From Cytophagales bacterium WSM2-2 (lineage in GTDB: Bacteria > Bacteroidota > Bacteroidia > Cytophagales > Cyclobacteriaceae): DNA of 64,000 bases. The position numbers and the translations under genes are program-made. The first letter of the stretch is position 1. Each line of letters begins with the position of its first letter. The stretch lies in NCBI GenBank assembly GCA_015472025.1, contig BNHL01000001.1, positions 1,957,501 to 2,021,500 of the forward strand, read 5' to 3'. Positions 43,142-51,848 of this stretch are shown piece by piece. Under the pieces are notes generated by a model. That model saw only the letters and a list, made by a program, of their open reading frames with translations. It made no database searches and was not told the origin of the DNA.

Positions 43142-43172
43142 CAATTCGAATTGCAATTTCAATTCGAAAATT
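43142..43172. promoter_or_regulatory. palindrome and half-repeat in the gmd/wzz divergent region
   Basis: The 314-base gap between gmd and the chain-length gene contains the perfect 12-bp palindrome CAATTCGAATTG (43142-43153) and, 6 bases later, the related CAATTCGAAAATT (43160-43172). This could be an operator for a dimeric repressor. No certain -7 box was found for either gene, and nothing else stands out in the gap. Confidence 0.35.
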
Positions 43173-43300
43173 TATCTTATTTAGATATAAATTTTGTCAG
43201 TTGAATTGGTTACCAACATAGTCGGTCAAAATTTGCCTTTTTTGTGTTTATAAACATATCCTTAATTTCGAGCTCATTTTTTATAATAAAACCGATATCC

Positions 43301-44317
43301 ATGGAGAATCAACCACCACGATCAACAGAAGAAGTTGACTTAGGACAAATTTTTGTCAAGATTGGGGAATTTCTTAAAAGCCTGATTACTGGCGTAATAA
43401 AGTTCATTGCCTTCTTGAGAAACACACCTCTTCAGAATAAAGGCACATTCGGATTACTTATTGTGGTTGGCGGGATTTTCGGATGGGCTTACTCATCCTT
43501 CATTAAGAAGAAGTTTTATGATTCCTCAATGATCCTTAGTTCGGATTATCTCAATAAGCGAATAGTGGATAACTCAATCGGAAAACTTAATCTTTTGGCC
43601 GCTGAGACAACCACTAAAGGCCTTGCGGCTGCGTTACAAATACCAGATTCATTGGCTCAAAAAATCGTCAAATTTGAAGCTAGGCCTTTCGTGGCAGAAA
43701 AGGAACTAGTAGAAATGGAAGTTTTGAAGGAGCAATTAAAAAATGCGCAGCTCAATGGTAAAAATCAAAATGTAATCGATCAGGTGATTAAAAAAATTGA
43801 AATTGAGAATCAGCACGCATTTGAATTTACCGTGAGAACGTTCAATCCCACGGCAATCAGACCACTTCAAGACGCATTGGTTAACTATTTCAAAAACAAT
43901 GATTATATCAAAAAAAGGATAAAGATAAACCGTGAAAATTTGGTGTTGAGAAAAGGTAAGTTGGAAAGAGAATCGCAAAAACTGGATAGCCTGAAAAGAG
44001 TCATCTATTCTAATTATCAGTCCATGTCTGAACGTAAGCAAGGTTCAAACAATGTAATATTGAGTGATAAATCGGTGACTAACCCGATAGAAATATATGC
44101 TCAGGATTTGGAATTGTATGATCAGCTTCAGCGAGTTGAGAAGGGAATATTTCTTCAACCTGATTTTGAAGTAATAGACGGATTCACTGAATTTAGCGAG
44201 CCAGCTAGTGCCAGCAGTTCCAAAATAGTTGCGACATCTGCTTTGATCGCTTTTATATTGAGTTATATACTCGTTAGTCTGCGAAAATTCGATACCTATT
44301 TGTCACATTTAGAATAA
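43301..44317 (+). CDS. Wzz-like polysaccharide chain-length determinant
   Basis: The ATG at 43301 gives 338 residues; the in-frame start at 43244 is less likely. The protein has one helix near residues 50-66 (GLLIVVGGIFGWAY) and one near the C-terminus (IVATSALIAFILSYILV), with a ~240-residue periplasmic, helix-rich domain between them. That two-helix architecture is the Wzz/PCP type, which sets polymer length. It lacks a Wzc kinase domain, and no Wza export gene is near. It stands at the edge of the locus. Confidence 0.78.
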   Translation: MENQPPRSTEEVDLGQIFVKIGEFLKSLITGVIKFIAFLRNTPLQNKGTFGLLIVVGGIFGWAYSSFIKKKFYDSSMILSSDYLNKRIVDNSIGKLNLLAAETTTKGLAAALQIPDSLAQKIVKFEARPFVAEKELVEMEVLKEQLKNAQLNGKNQNVIDQVIKKIEIENQHAFEFTVRTFNPTAIRPLQDALVNYFKNNDYIKKRIKINRENLVLRKGKLERESQKLDSLKRVIYSNYQSMSERKQGSNNVILSDKSVTNPIEIYAQDLELYDQLQRVEKGIFLQPDFEVIDGFTEFSEPASASSSKIVATSALIAFILSYILVSLRKFDTYLSHLE

Positions 44318-44388
44318 ACGGACATACATTTTTAAAACGAGAACTTAATTTCGGGATTTGCCAACCATATAAAACCCTTCTATTCTTC

Positions 44389-44413
44389 AACCGTAATAAT
44401 TATAATTGCGGTT
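44389..44413 (+). terminator. weak hairpin after the chain-length gene
   Basis: AACCGTAAT pairs with ATTGCGGTT (one G-U pair) around a 7-base loop, 72 bases past the stop and 16 bases before the MoxR ATG. The T run after it is interrupted, so it is a weak terminator or a regulatory hairpin. Confidence 0.35.
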
Positions 44414-44428
44414 TGATTTTAATGGATT

Positions 44429-45418
44429 ATGGCATTTTCGACTACAACTGAGCAGCAACAGGCTCACAAAGAAAAAATTAAGCAAGTCTACGCAGAAGTA
44501 GGCAAGGTGGTGGTAGGGCAAGAGTATATGGTCAACCGACTTCTGGTCGGGTTGTTTACCAACGGCCATATTTTATTGGAAGGTGTTCCTGGACTGGCAA
44601 AGACCCTCACCATTAGTACCCTCGCCAAAGTGCTTCACCTCGATTTTCAACGCATTCAGTTTACTCCCGACCTCCTGCCGGCCGATTTGATCGGTACGAT
44701 GATTTACAATCAAAAGGATGGAAAGTTTGAAGTGAAGAAAGGCCCAATTTTCGCCAATTTCATTCTGGCCGATGAGATAAACCGCTCGCCTGCAAAAGTG
44801 CAGTCTGCTTTGCTGGAATCCATGCAGGAAAAACAGGTCACTATTGGTGAAACGACCTTTAAGCTGGATAAGCCATTTTTAGTTATGGCCACCCAAAACC
44901 CGGTAGACCAGGAAGGAACTTACCCTCTTCCGGAAGCTCAGGTTGACCGTTTCATGCTGAAAGTTTTTGTGGACTATCCAACCAAAGATGAAGAGCTAGA
45001 GATCATGCGCAGGATATCGAACATGCAGTTCACTTTTGATGTGAATACCGTTCTTACCAAGGAAGATATTTTTTCGATTAGGGAGGAGGTCAATAAAGTA
45101 AAAATATCAGAATCGCTTGAGCGCTATATTATAGAATTGGTGACAGCCACACGTAAACCTAAAGAATACAAACTCGAAAAAGAGGCGCAGTATATTCAGT
45201 TCGGAGCGTCTCCACGTGCAAGCATCAACCTCAATCTTTCGGCGAAAGCAGTAGCCTACATGGATGGCCGCGATTATGTTCTTCCGGAAGACATTAAAGA
45301 AGTGGCCCTGGACGTAATGAATCACCGCATTTTGATGAATTATGAGGCGGAAGCCGACAATGTTAAGACGTCCGATATCATTAAAGCACTACTCATTAAA
45401 GTACCCATTAATAAATAG
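44429..45418 (+). CDS. MoxR-family AAA+ ATPase
   Basis: The 329-residue AAA+ protein has Walker A in LLEGVPGLAKT, Walker B in FILADEINRSPAKVQSALLE, sensor 1 in ATQNPVDQEGTYPLPEAQ and the arginine region VDRFM. MoxR ATPases act as chaperones for metal loading or protein complex maturation, usually with DUF58 and von Willebrand A partners encoded beside them. Here the next gene is a TonB receptor 218 bases away, so the partners are not adjacent. Cytoplasmic. Confidence 0.93.
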   Translation: MAFSTTTEQQQAHKEKIKQVYAEVGKVVVGQEYMVNRLLVGLFTNGHILLEGVPGLAKTLTISTLAKVLHLDFQRIQFTPDLLPADLIGTMIYNQKDGKFEVKKGPIFANFILADEINRSPAKVQSALLESMQEKQVTIGETTFKLDKPFLVMATQNPVDQEGTYPLPEAQVDRFMLKVFVDYPTKDEELEIMRRISNMQFTFDVNTVLTKEDIFSIREEVNKVKISESLERYIIELVTATRKPKEYKLEKEAQYIQFGASPRASINLNLSAKAVAYMDGRDYVLPEDIKEVALDVMNHRILMNYEAEADNVKTSDIIKALLIKVPINK

Positions 45419-45502
45419 TTAAAAGCTTTACAATAGATTTTTAAAACGTTAACAAGTACCTCGATAAAATTTGGCTAAGACCACAGAAATCGAAATAGTA
45501 TA

Positions 45503-45603
45503 TTGAGGTAATACATCTGAAAATCATCAAGTTAGCGTACTTCAATCTCTTGATGCCCCACTGTTAACAATAGCGTAATACTTCAGACGCGTTGAGGTAA
45601 TAC
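45503..45603 (+). repeat. direct repeat TTGAGGTAATAC (two copies) before the TonB receptor
   Basis: The 12-mer TTGAGGTAATAC occurs at 45503-45514 and 45592-45603, 89 bases apart. The second copy starts with a TTG that lies 17 bases before GACTTTTG (45612-45619), a one-mismatch -7 box, so it may overlap the -33 element. Confidence 0.45.
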
Positions 45604-45636
45604 TGTTCATCGACTTTTGCAGGCAAATCGCATGCT

Positions 45637-48405
45637 ATGCAAAAGCTTTTACCACTCTTTTTAATCGTTATTGGTATTTCTGGCGCTTTCGGACAAGGTT
45701 CTATTTCAGGCACTGTGACAGATGCAAAGTCAAAGGAAGCGATCGTTGGAGCCAACGTGGTAATTCAAGGCACAACCATCGGGGTGCAAACTGATGTTGA
45801 CGGGAAATTTGTTTTCGCAAATGTAAAAGCAGGTACTTACAATCTCCAGATCACTTTTATAACTTATAAAGCACACGCTGTTCCTGATGTACTGGTCGAG
45901 GATGGCAAAAGAATTAACATCGATGTGCCTATGTCGGAAGAAGTTTCGATGCTCAATGAAGTAGTGGTGAGTGGTACCCGTCAGACTAACACGGATTATG
46001 ATCTAGTGAAGTCCATTAAAGATGCAAAAGTAATTGTAGTGGGGGTGACAGAAGAACAGATCAGTAAGACACTCGACCGTGACGCAGCCCAGGTTTTGAA
46101 AAGAGTGCCTGGTATCACAATTAAAGATGAACAATTTGTTGTTAGCCGCGGACTTGCGGAGCGCTACAATCCAGTAATGCTTCATAACACTTATGCTCCC
46201 AGCGTTGAAACGGATGTGAGATCTTTCTCCTTTGCCACTATTCCCAGCAGCCAATTGGATCGGATTTTAGTTTTCAAAAGCCCGGCTGCTGACCTTCCCG
46301 GAGATTTTGCGGGAAGCGTTGTCAAAATCTTTACAAAGAGTATTCCTGATGAAAATGGATTTGTAATCGATTATAGCACACAATTCCGTGCCGGTACAAC
46401 ATTCCAGGATTTTTCCTACCAGGAAAGAAACCCTGGCTTCTTCACCGGGTATAACACGGGCTTTTACAATTTGCCGGGTAGCTTTCCCGCTGATGCGAAA
46501 AACTTACAGGGAAATGACTTGGTAAATGCCGGCAAGTCGTTGAAAAATCTTTGGAAAGCCCAGCAGGGTACTGCTCTTCCGGATCAGCGTCTGACAGTTA
46601 CATTCAATAGAAAATTCACTTTGGGCAGTATCCAGGTTGGTACGATCAATGCGCTGAGCTATTCCAATTCATACGGAAGTTTCGCGGTAGAACGCGGAGA
46701 CTATACACAGGACAATCCCAACTTTCAATACAACGACAAACAATACAATCAGCAAGTAAGAACGGGCGTTCTCAGCAACTGGGCATTCAAGATCAATGCC
46801 AACCACTTGATTGAGTTTAAAAACTTGTTCAACGTAAGCTCTAATGACCAGCTTGTAAAAAGATATGGTGTTCCGGGCTCCATCAGCGGAGGCCAGGAGA
46901 ATGGCTCGTTCGATAAAGTTTACCGTGGAATTTATTCTGGTCAGTTGATGGGCAAACATGATTTGTTCAACAAGCAAACTTCAGTAGAGTGGGTTGCCGG
47001 GTATAACAACACTTATCGCGACCAGCCTGACTACAAACGCTACCAGTCGCTGAATGACGGCAATGGAGTGATTCAAATCAACGTGCCGAACACAGTGACA
47101 CCGACCGCGCTCGGAAGATTCTATGCCGCTCTTACTGAAAATTCTTACTCGGGTGGAGTGTCGGCAAAACAGGTTCTGCCAATCACTGACAATCCGCTAA
47201 GAAGCCCCGAGCTGAAAGCAGGCGTTTTCTTTGAAAATAAAACGAGGAATTTCCATGCACGTAACATCGGCTATACAACAGCTACAACCAATTTTGATCA
47301 GAACCTGAGTTACCTGCCGGTTTATCAGTTGCTTGATCCGCAAAACATCAATAACACCACTGGTCTTCAGATCAGTGAGATTACGTATCGCAAAGACAGC
47401 TACACGGCACAAAATAATTTACTTGCTTACTACCTGATGACTTCTGTGCCGGTGGGGGCAAAGTTCAAATTGGATGCGGGAGTGCGGTTTGAAGACAATC
47501 TTCAGCAACTCATCAGCTATGATGACTTTAAAACCCAGGATGTAAATTTCCACAGCTGGGTTTCACGCGCATTGCCATCGGCCAATGCGAGCTTCAACCT
47601 CACAGAAAAAATGCTGGTGAGAGCAGCTTATGGGCAAACATTGAACAGACCTGAATTCAGGGAACTTGCGCCTTTCTCATTCTACGATTTCAACTTCAAC
47701 TTCATCTATTACGGAAACCCGACCCTCAAGACCGCCCAGGTCCAAAATCTGGATTTGCGTTGGGAATATTATCCGAGCAAAGGCGAACTGATCACCTTCG
47801 GTGGATTTTATAAGGACTTTATCGATCCGATTGAAAGTTACATTGATATCAACAGCCCTGGTGGAGGAAATAAGTTGGTGACTTTTGTGAACTCCAAATC
47901 CGCGAAAGTGTATGGAGCAGAACTGGAAGTTAAAAAAACACTCTCTGGATTAACCGGTTCTGGCTTCCTGAACAACATCAGCGTGATGGTGAATTCCTCC
48001 GTCATGTCAAGTACAGTACAAGTGCCCGACTTGTACACAACAGGCAGAGCAACTTCAAGACCTTTGCAGGGACAGGCTCCTTACATCATCAATGCTGGGA
48101 TATATTATAACTCCGAACCAAAAGGTTGGCAGGTGAATCTCTTATACAACACGGTTGGGAAAACAGTTTATCTCGTAGGTACCGATTTTTATCACGATGT
48201 ATATGTTCTTCCACGCAACGTGGTAGACATTACGTTTACCAAGAGACTCAATGATAAATTCAGCCTGAAGGGTGGCATCGTGGATATCCTGAATCAGCCG
48301 ATACGCTTTCACAACAGTGGTACAACCGGTGGTGAGCCAAACCAAGTGATTCAGGAGTACAAGCCAGGTCAGGTCTTCTCAATCGGAGTCTCAGCCAGGT
48401 TATAA
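45637..48405 (+). CDS. TonB-dependent outer membrane receptor with carboxypeptidase-regulatory-like domain
   Basis: The 922-residue protein has a signal peptide (MQKLLPLFLIVIGISGAFG), a CarboxypepD-regulatory-like domain at about 22-105 (SISGTVTDAKSKEAIVGANV), a plug domain (LNEVVVSGTRQ... LKRVPGITI) and a ~650-residue beta-barrel ending in the aromatic-poor SIGVSARL strand. It imports a substrate across the outer membrane, powered by TonB. It lacks a SusD partner. Instead a beta-helix lipoprotein gene follows after a terminator. Substrate unknown. Confidence 0.93.
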   Translation: MQKLLPLFLIVIGISGAFGQGSISGTVTDAKSKEAIVGANVVIQGTTIGVQTDVDGKFVFANVKAGTYNLQITFITYKAHAVPDVLVEDGKRINIDVPMSEEVSMLNEVVVSGTRQTNTDYDLVKSIKDAKVIVVGVTEEQISKTLDRDAAQVLKRVPGITIKDEQFVVSRGLAERYNPVMLHNTYAPSVETDVRSFSFATIPSSQLDRILVFKSPAADLPGDFAGSVVKIFTKSIPDENGFVIDYSTQFRAGTTFQDFSYQERNPGFFTGYNTGFYNLPGSFPADAKNLQGNDLVNAGKSLKNLWKAQQGTALPDQRLTVTFNRKFTLGSIQVGTINALSYSNSYGSFAVERGDYTQDNPNFQYNDKQYNQQVRTGVLSNWAFKINANHLIEFKNLFNVSSNDQLVKRYGVPGSISGGQENGSFDKVYRGIYSGQLMGKHDLFNKQTSVEWVAGYNNTYRDQPDYKRYQSLNDGNGVIQINVPNTVTPTALGRFYAALTENSYSGGVSAKQVLPITDNPLRSPELKAGVFFENKTRNFHARNIGYTTATTNFDQNLSYLPVYQLLDPQNINNTTGLQISEITYRKDSYTAQNNLLAYYLMTSVPVGAKFKLDAGVRFEDNLQQLISYDDFKTQDVNFHSWVSRALPSANASFNLTEKMLVRAAYGQTLNRPEFRELAPFSFYDFNFNFIYYGNPTLKTAQVQNLDLRWEYYPSKGELITFGGFYKDFIDPIESYIDINSPGGGNKLVTFVNSKSAKVYGAELEVKKTLSGLTGSGFLNNISVMVNSSVMSSTVQVPDLYTTGRATSRPLQGQAPYIINAGIYYNSEPKGWQVNLLYNTVGKTVYLVGTDFYHDVYVLPRNVVDITFTKRLNDKFSLKGGIVDILNQPIRFHNSGTTGGEPNQVIQEYKPGQVFSIGVSARL

Positions 48406-48427
48406 TTTCTCACAAAGACATTAACTG

Positions 48428-48455
48428 AACCCGTGTCAATAGCACGGGTTTTTTG
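48428..48455 (+). terminator. terminator after the TonB receptor gene
   Basis: AACCCGTG pairs with CACGGGTT over 8 bp around a 7-base loop, followed by a T run. It lies 22 bases past the stop. Confidence 0.85.
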
Positions 48456-48536
48456 TGCGCGTCATAAGTTAACATCTGCTAAATATTCGTAAAGCAAAAT
48501 TCGGTTTGGCTTAATAACCGGATAACATTGGCGGGA

Positions 48537-48544
48537 TAGGTTTG
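48537..48544 (+). promoter_or_regulatory. -7 promoter box (TAGGTTTG) for the beta-helix lipoprotein gene
   Basis: A perfect TAnnTTTG lies 41 bases before the ATG at 48586, so this gene is transcribed on its own as well as being next to the receptor gene. Confidence 0.5.
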
Positions 48545-48585
48545 CCCCGAAATTCATCTAAAACAAAACATTTAACTCAATTCCC

Positions 48586-50493
48586 ATGAAAAAAACTACA
48601 ATGCTCAGCGGGTCAATTCTCGCGAGCCTCGTGTTGGTCGGGACATTCCTTTTTGTGCTGTCTTCGTGCACGAAAACGGAATCCAACAAACCTGCGCCTA
48701 CGCTCTCTCTGAGTTCGGAATCCACATCTAATGTGGCTGGTGCCCAGGTTTCAACAACTGTAACTGTGAATGCTCCAGAAGGAGGTAAGACTCTTGCCGT
48801 GACCATAAATGGTGTAGCTGACGCCAACTTTACCGGTGGCGACTTGGCTGGCGCTACTTCCAAAGATGTTACTTACAATTTCACCATTCCTGCAAACGCA
48901 ACAGTAGGTGGAACTTATGTGATAAGCTTCCAGGCAACTGACAAGAAAAGCCAACTTTCAATTTCTTCGACTTTTACAGTGACTGTGTCTGCAGTCCCTG
49001 CTAAAACCATCGTTGATGTTCCAGCCGGAAGTATTACAGCCGACACACACTGGACAGCCGACAAAATCTACCGCCTCAATGGTTACGTTCGCGTAGGTAC
49101 TGACACGCACTCAGGCAATGGTGTCGCTCCCACGATTTCTGCCACAGCTACCTTGACCATCGATGCAGGGACTGTGATTTATGGAAAAACAGGAACACCT
49201 GGTGGCACATTGATTGTACAACGCGGCAGCAAAATTATTGCGAATGGTACTGCTACAAGCCCTATCGTGTTTACCTCTGAAAAGGCTGCAGGCTCTCGTA
49301 AAGCCGGTGACTGGGGTGGCGTAGTTCTCTGCGGAAAAGCTCCTAACAACATTAAGGGTTCAACTTCAACAGGAACGGATGGCATTGAAGAATTGGAAGG
49401 CGCTTATGGCGGGTTCCACGGTGGTGGCGCTAACGCTGACGCTGCTGACAACTCTGGAACACTCAAATATGTGCGTATCGAATTTGCAGGTTATCCAATC
49501 AATCCTAACCAGGAGATCAATGGCCTGACAATGGGTAGCGTTGGCTCTGGTACTATCATTTCTTACGTTCAGGCAACTTATTCTAATGATGATTCATTCG
49601 AGTGGTTTGGTGGAACTGTAAACCCTGATCACCTGATTGCTTACAAAGGATTGGATGATGACTTCGATACTGATAACGGCTTCAGTGGTAAAGTTCAGTT
49701 TGGTCTTGGCATTCGCGATGCAAACATTGCTGACCAGTCTGGTTCAAATGGATTTGAGTGTGACAACGATGCTAACGGTACTGCCAACACTCCTTTCACT
49801 AACGCAACTTTCTCTAACATGACAATCATCGGAGGTAAGGCTACCAGCGGTACTACCATCAACCTCCAGTTCCAGAACGTTGCCCAGATCAGAAGAAATG
49901 CAAAACAAGATATCATCAACTCATTCTTCACGGCTTATCCTAACGGTATCTTCATTGACAATGCGCTTGGAACCCCAGGTACGATTGCCAATGCTACAGC
50001 AGGAGAATTAGTAATTAAAAATAATATCCTTGCCGGTGTATCAGGCTGGGGTGGAAATGGATTTGGTTCCGCAGCTACTGCAGACGAACAGACAGTTCTC
50101 GGTCTTAGCGCAGCTGGAAGCAATCACCCGAATAACCCTCGTGGTTTAGTTTCTGCAGGCGGTCCTGGTGGCTTTACCAATGGTGTGTTTGCTTACTCCG
50201 GAGCAGGTGAATTGCAGATCAGCTCACTCAGCCCCGTGAAATGGGTTGCGGCTAATAACTCAATTAAGGCTGCGTGGAGTGATGCATCACTTGGTATCAA
50301 TGCCAATATCTTCGAACCGCTGAACGGAGCGCCTACAGTTCTTCCAGCAGCAGGTTCAGCACTTCTGACAGGTGCAGACTTCACAGGCTATACAGGCTTC
50401 ACTATTGTGACCTACAAAGGTGCTTTCGGTGCTACCGACTGGACTTTGGGCTGGGTGAACTGGAATCCTCAATTGACAGATTACAGCAAATAA
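48586..50493 (+). CDS. surface lipoprotein with right-handed beta-helix, TonB-receptor partner
   Basis: The 635-residue protein has a lipoprotein signal (lipid Cys28 in FVLSSC), an N-terminal beta-sandwich of about 110 residues, then a repetitive Gly/Asn/Thr-rich region resembling a right-handed parallel beta-helix (LTIDAGTVIYGKTG, LIVQRGSKIIANGTATSPIVFTS). Proteins of this type are often encoded after Bacteroidota TonB receptors and are frequently mislabelled as transporters. It is likely an outer-membrane lipoprotein that works with the receptor at 45637. It is bracketed by a -7 box and a terminator. Confidence 0.82.
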   Translation: MKKTTMLSGSILASLVLVGTFLFVLSSCTKTESNKPAPTLSLSSESTSNVAGAQVSTTVTVNAPEGGKTLAVTINGVADANFTGGDLAGATSKDVTYNFTIPANATVGGTYVISFQATDKKSQLSISSTFTVTVSAVPAKTIVDVPAGSITADTHWTADKIYRLNGYVRVGTDTHSGNGVAPTISATATLTIDAGTVIYGKTGTPGGTLIVQRGSKIIANGTATSPIVFTSEKAAGSRKAGDWGGVVLCGKAPNNIKGSTSTGTDGIEELEGAYGGFHGGGANADAADNSGTLKYVRIEFAGYPINPNQEINGLTMGSVGSGTIISYVQATYSNDDSFEWFGGTVNPDHLIAYKGLDDDFDTDNGFSGKVQFGLGIRDANIADQSGSNGFECDNDANGTANTPFTNATFSNMTIIGGKATSGTTINLQFQNVAQIRRNAKQDIINSFFTAYPNGIFIDNALGTPGTIANATAGELVIKNNILAGVSGWGGNGFGSAATADEQTVLGLSAAGSNHPNNPRGLVSAGGPGGFTNGVFAYSGAGELQISSLSPVKWVAANNSIKAAWSDASLGINANIFEPLNGAPTVLPAAGSALLTGADFTGYTGFTIVTYKGAFGATDWTLGWVNWNPQLTDYSK

Positions 50494-50517
50494 TCAGGTC
50501 GTAAATATTTTGATTGG

Positions 50518-50547
50518 AATCGGAGCTTTCGGGCTCCGATTTCTTTT
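50518..50547 (+). terminator. terminator after the beta-helix lipoprotein gene
   Basis: AATCGGAGC pairs with GCTCCGATT around a 6-base loop, then a T-rich run. It lies 25 bases past the stop. Confidence 0.85.
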
Positions 50548-50565
50548 TAAGTGAAAACGTTGTTC

Positions 50566-50573
50566 TAATTTTG
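50566..50573 (+). promoter_or_regulatory. -7 promoter box (TAATTTTG) directly before the next gene
   Basis: TAATTTTG is followed by CCAC and the ATG at 50578. The expected transcription start would be at or just inside the start codon, as for rluD. Confidence 0.55.
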
Positions 50574-50577
50574 CCAC

Positions 50578-51129
50578 ATGAAAAAAAGTATTTTCTCGCT
50601 TGTAATTGTTGCACTGGCGTTCACAGCGTGTACTACGAAAGATAAATATGATGTCGCACGTTACTACGATTTGCACCAACAGGATTCAGTGCTGACCAGC
50701 ATCGTGACTTATATTTTTTCCGCACCTCCATACACGAAGATGCAAGACCGGTTTGACCCCAAACATCGTGAGTTCTACTCGCTGGCATCGTCTCGTTTTT
50801 CGATTTTTAAATATTATATCTCAGAAGAGGGTACTCACTTTTTTTATGTCGTTAGACCCGGCCCAACAGATCTTCAAAAAAGAGGTGTAGGTGGTTATTT
50901 TAAGATGGACAAGAACTTTGGAATGAAAGGTTTCCACGAAGTTTTTGTTACACCGATACTACCCGAAGCGGAGGTAAAAGGACGTTGCACTTTTCTTTTT
51001 GAAGAAATGGTCAATCATTCCATCGACAAGTACCTGAACATGGAGATGTACGTGCAATGGCCTAATAAAGCCTCCTATTACGACACGATTACTTATGAAT
51101 GGAAACCGGTTCAGGAAATGTTCAATTGA
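50578..51129 (+). CDS. small lipoprotein of unknown function
   Basis: The 183-residue protein has a lipoprotein signal (MKKSIFSLVIVALAFTAC, Cys18). The mature part has mixed strand/helix content with YYDLHQQDSVLTSIVTYIF and a conserved-looking FFYVVRPGPTDLQKRGVGGYF block. I recognise no enzyme motif and no named family. The gene has its own promoter and overlaps the convergent coiled-coil gene by eight bases at the 3' end. Confidence 0.78.
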   Translation: MKKSIFSLVIVALAFTACTTKDKYDVARYYDLHQQDSVLTSIVTYIFSAPPYTKMQDRFDPKHREFYSLASSRFSIFKYYISEEGTHFFYVVRPGPTDLQKRGVGGYFKMDKNFGMKGFHEVFVTPILPEAEVKGRCTFLFEEMVNHSIDKYLNMEMYVQWPNKASYYDTITYEWKPVQEMFN

Positions 51130-51811
51130 TCTTTCTCAGCCGCTCCTGGTGAGTAATCATCACTTTTTTGATCTGCTCACTGGCGTTGGCCAATGAATCT
51201 TGAGCCTTCTTATTCTTCTCGAGTTTGATCTTCAGGGCCTCATTTTCCAACTTGTTGGCATCTATTGATTTTTGAAGATGGATTTTTTCCTGCTCGTTGT
51301 CAGCCAGGTGTTGCGTCAGGTCTTTATTTTGGCCAATGGTTTTTTGAATTTGCTTGTCAACAGCATCAGATGCCTGTTTTGTTTCATCGATCTGTGTTTG
51401 CACTTTATAACGGTTGAATTGAATGCCAAACTGGTAAGTGAGTTTTTCCAAATGCTTATTGGCAAATTCCACATCTTTTTCATCCCATTCTTTGGGCTGT
51501 ATGCCCAACCAGACGCGGGTAAGACTTCCGTTTTCGAAAATATGAGCATAAACAATTCCCTTGGGATAAACAGTGCCGTTGAAATTCGGCTCGGTGACGA
51601 CTGCTGGATCTGACGAAAACAATTTCACTCGTCCTACTTCCTTTAAAAATTTGCTCCATTGGGAATTTACATCACTGTACTTCCCTTCCAGTTCTGTAGA
51701 ATAGCCCTCCAGTTTATCTGTCTTTACTTTTTCAGATGTTTTTTTTACCGATACGATTTGTGCGAAAGACGCGCTGCAACAGAAAGCCAGAAGAAGAGTG
51801 AATTTGTTCAT
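51122..51811 (-). CDS. secreted coiled-coil protein
   Basis: The ATG at 51811 is preferred over the in-frame start at 51922, since it begins a signal peptide (MNKFTLLLAFCCSASFA) and the longer form would overlap the divergent gene. The 229-residue protein has a small globular N-terminal half (VWLGIQPKEWDEKDVEFANK) and a C-terminal coiled coil of ~90 residues rich in Lys/Glu/Gln. It likely is periplasmic. No function is evident. Confidence 0.8.
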   Translation of the reverse strand: MNKFTLLLAFCCSASFAQIVSVKKTSEKVKTDKLEGYSTELEGKYSDVNSQWSKFLKEVGRVKLFSSDPAVVTEPNFNGTVYPKGIVYAHIFENGSLTRVWLGIQPKEWDEKDVEFANKHLEKLTYQFGIQFNRYKVQTQIDETKQASDAVDKQIQKTIGQNKDLTQHLADNEQEKIHLQKSIDANKLENEALKIKLEKNKKAQDSLANASEQIKKVMITHQERLRKIN

Positions 51812-51834
51812 TCGAAGAATTGTTAATTTGTGTT

Positions 51835-51842
51835 CAAAGCTA
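51835..51842 (-). promoter_or_regulatory. -7 promoter box (TAGCTTTG) of the coiled-coil protein gene
   Basis: A perfect match on the minus strand, 23 bases before the ATG at 51811. It lies inside the 37-base gap to the divergent epimerase-like gene. Confidence 0.5.
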
Positions 51843-51848
51843 CCAATT

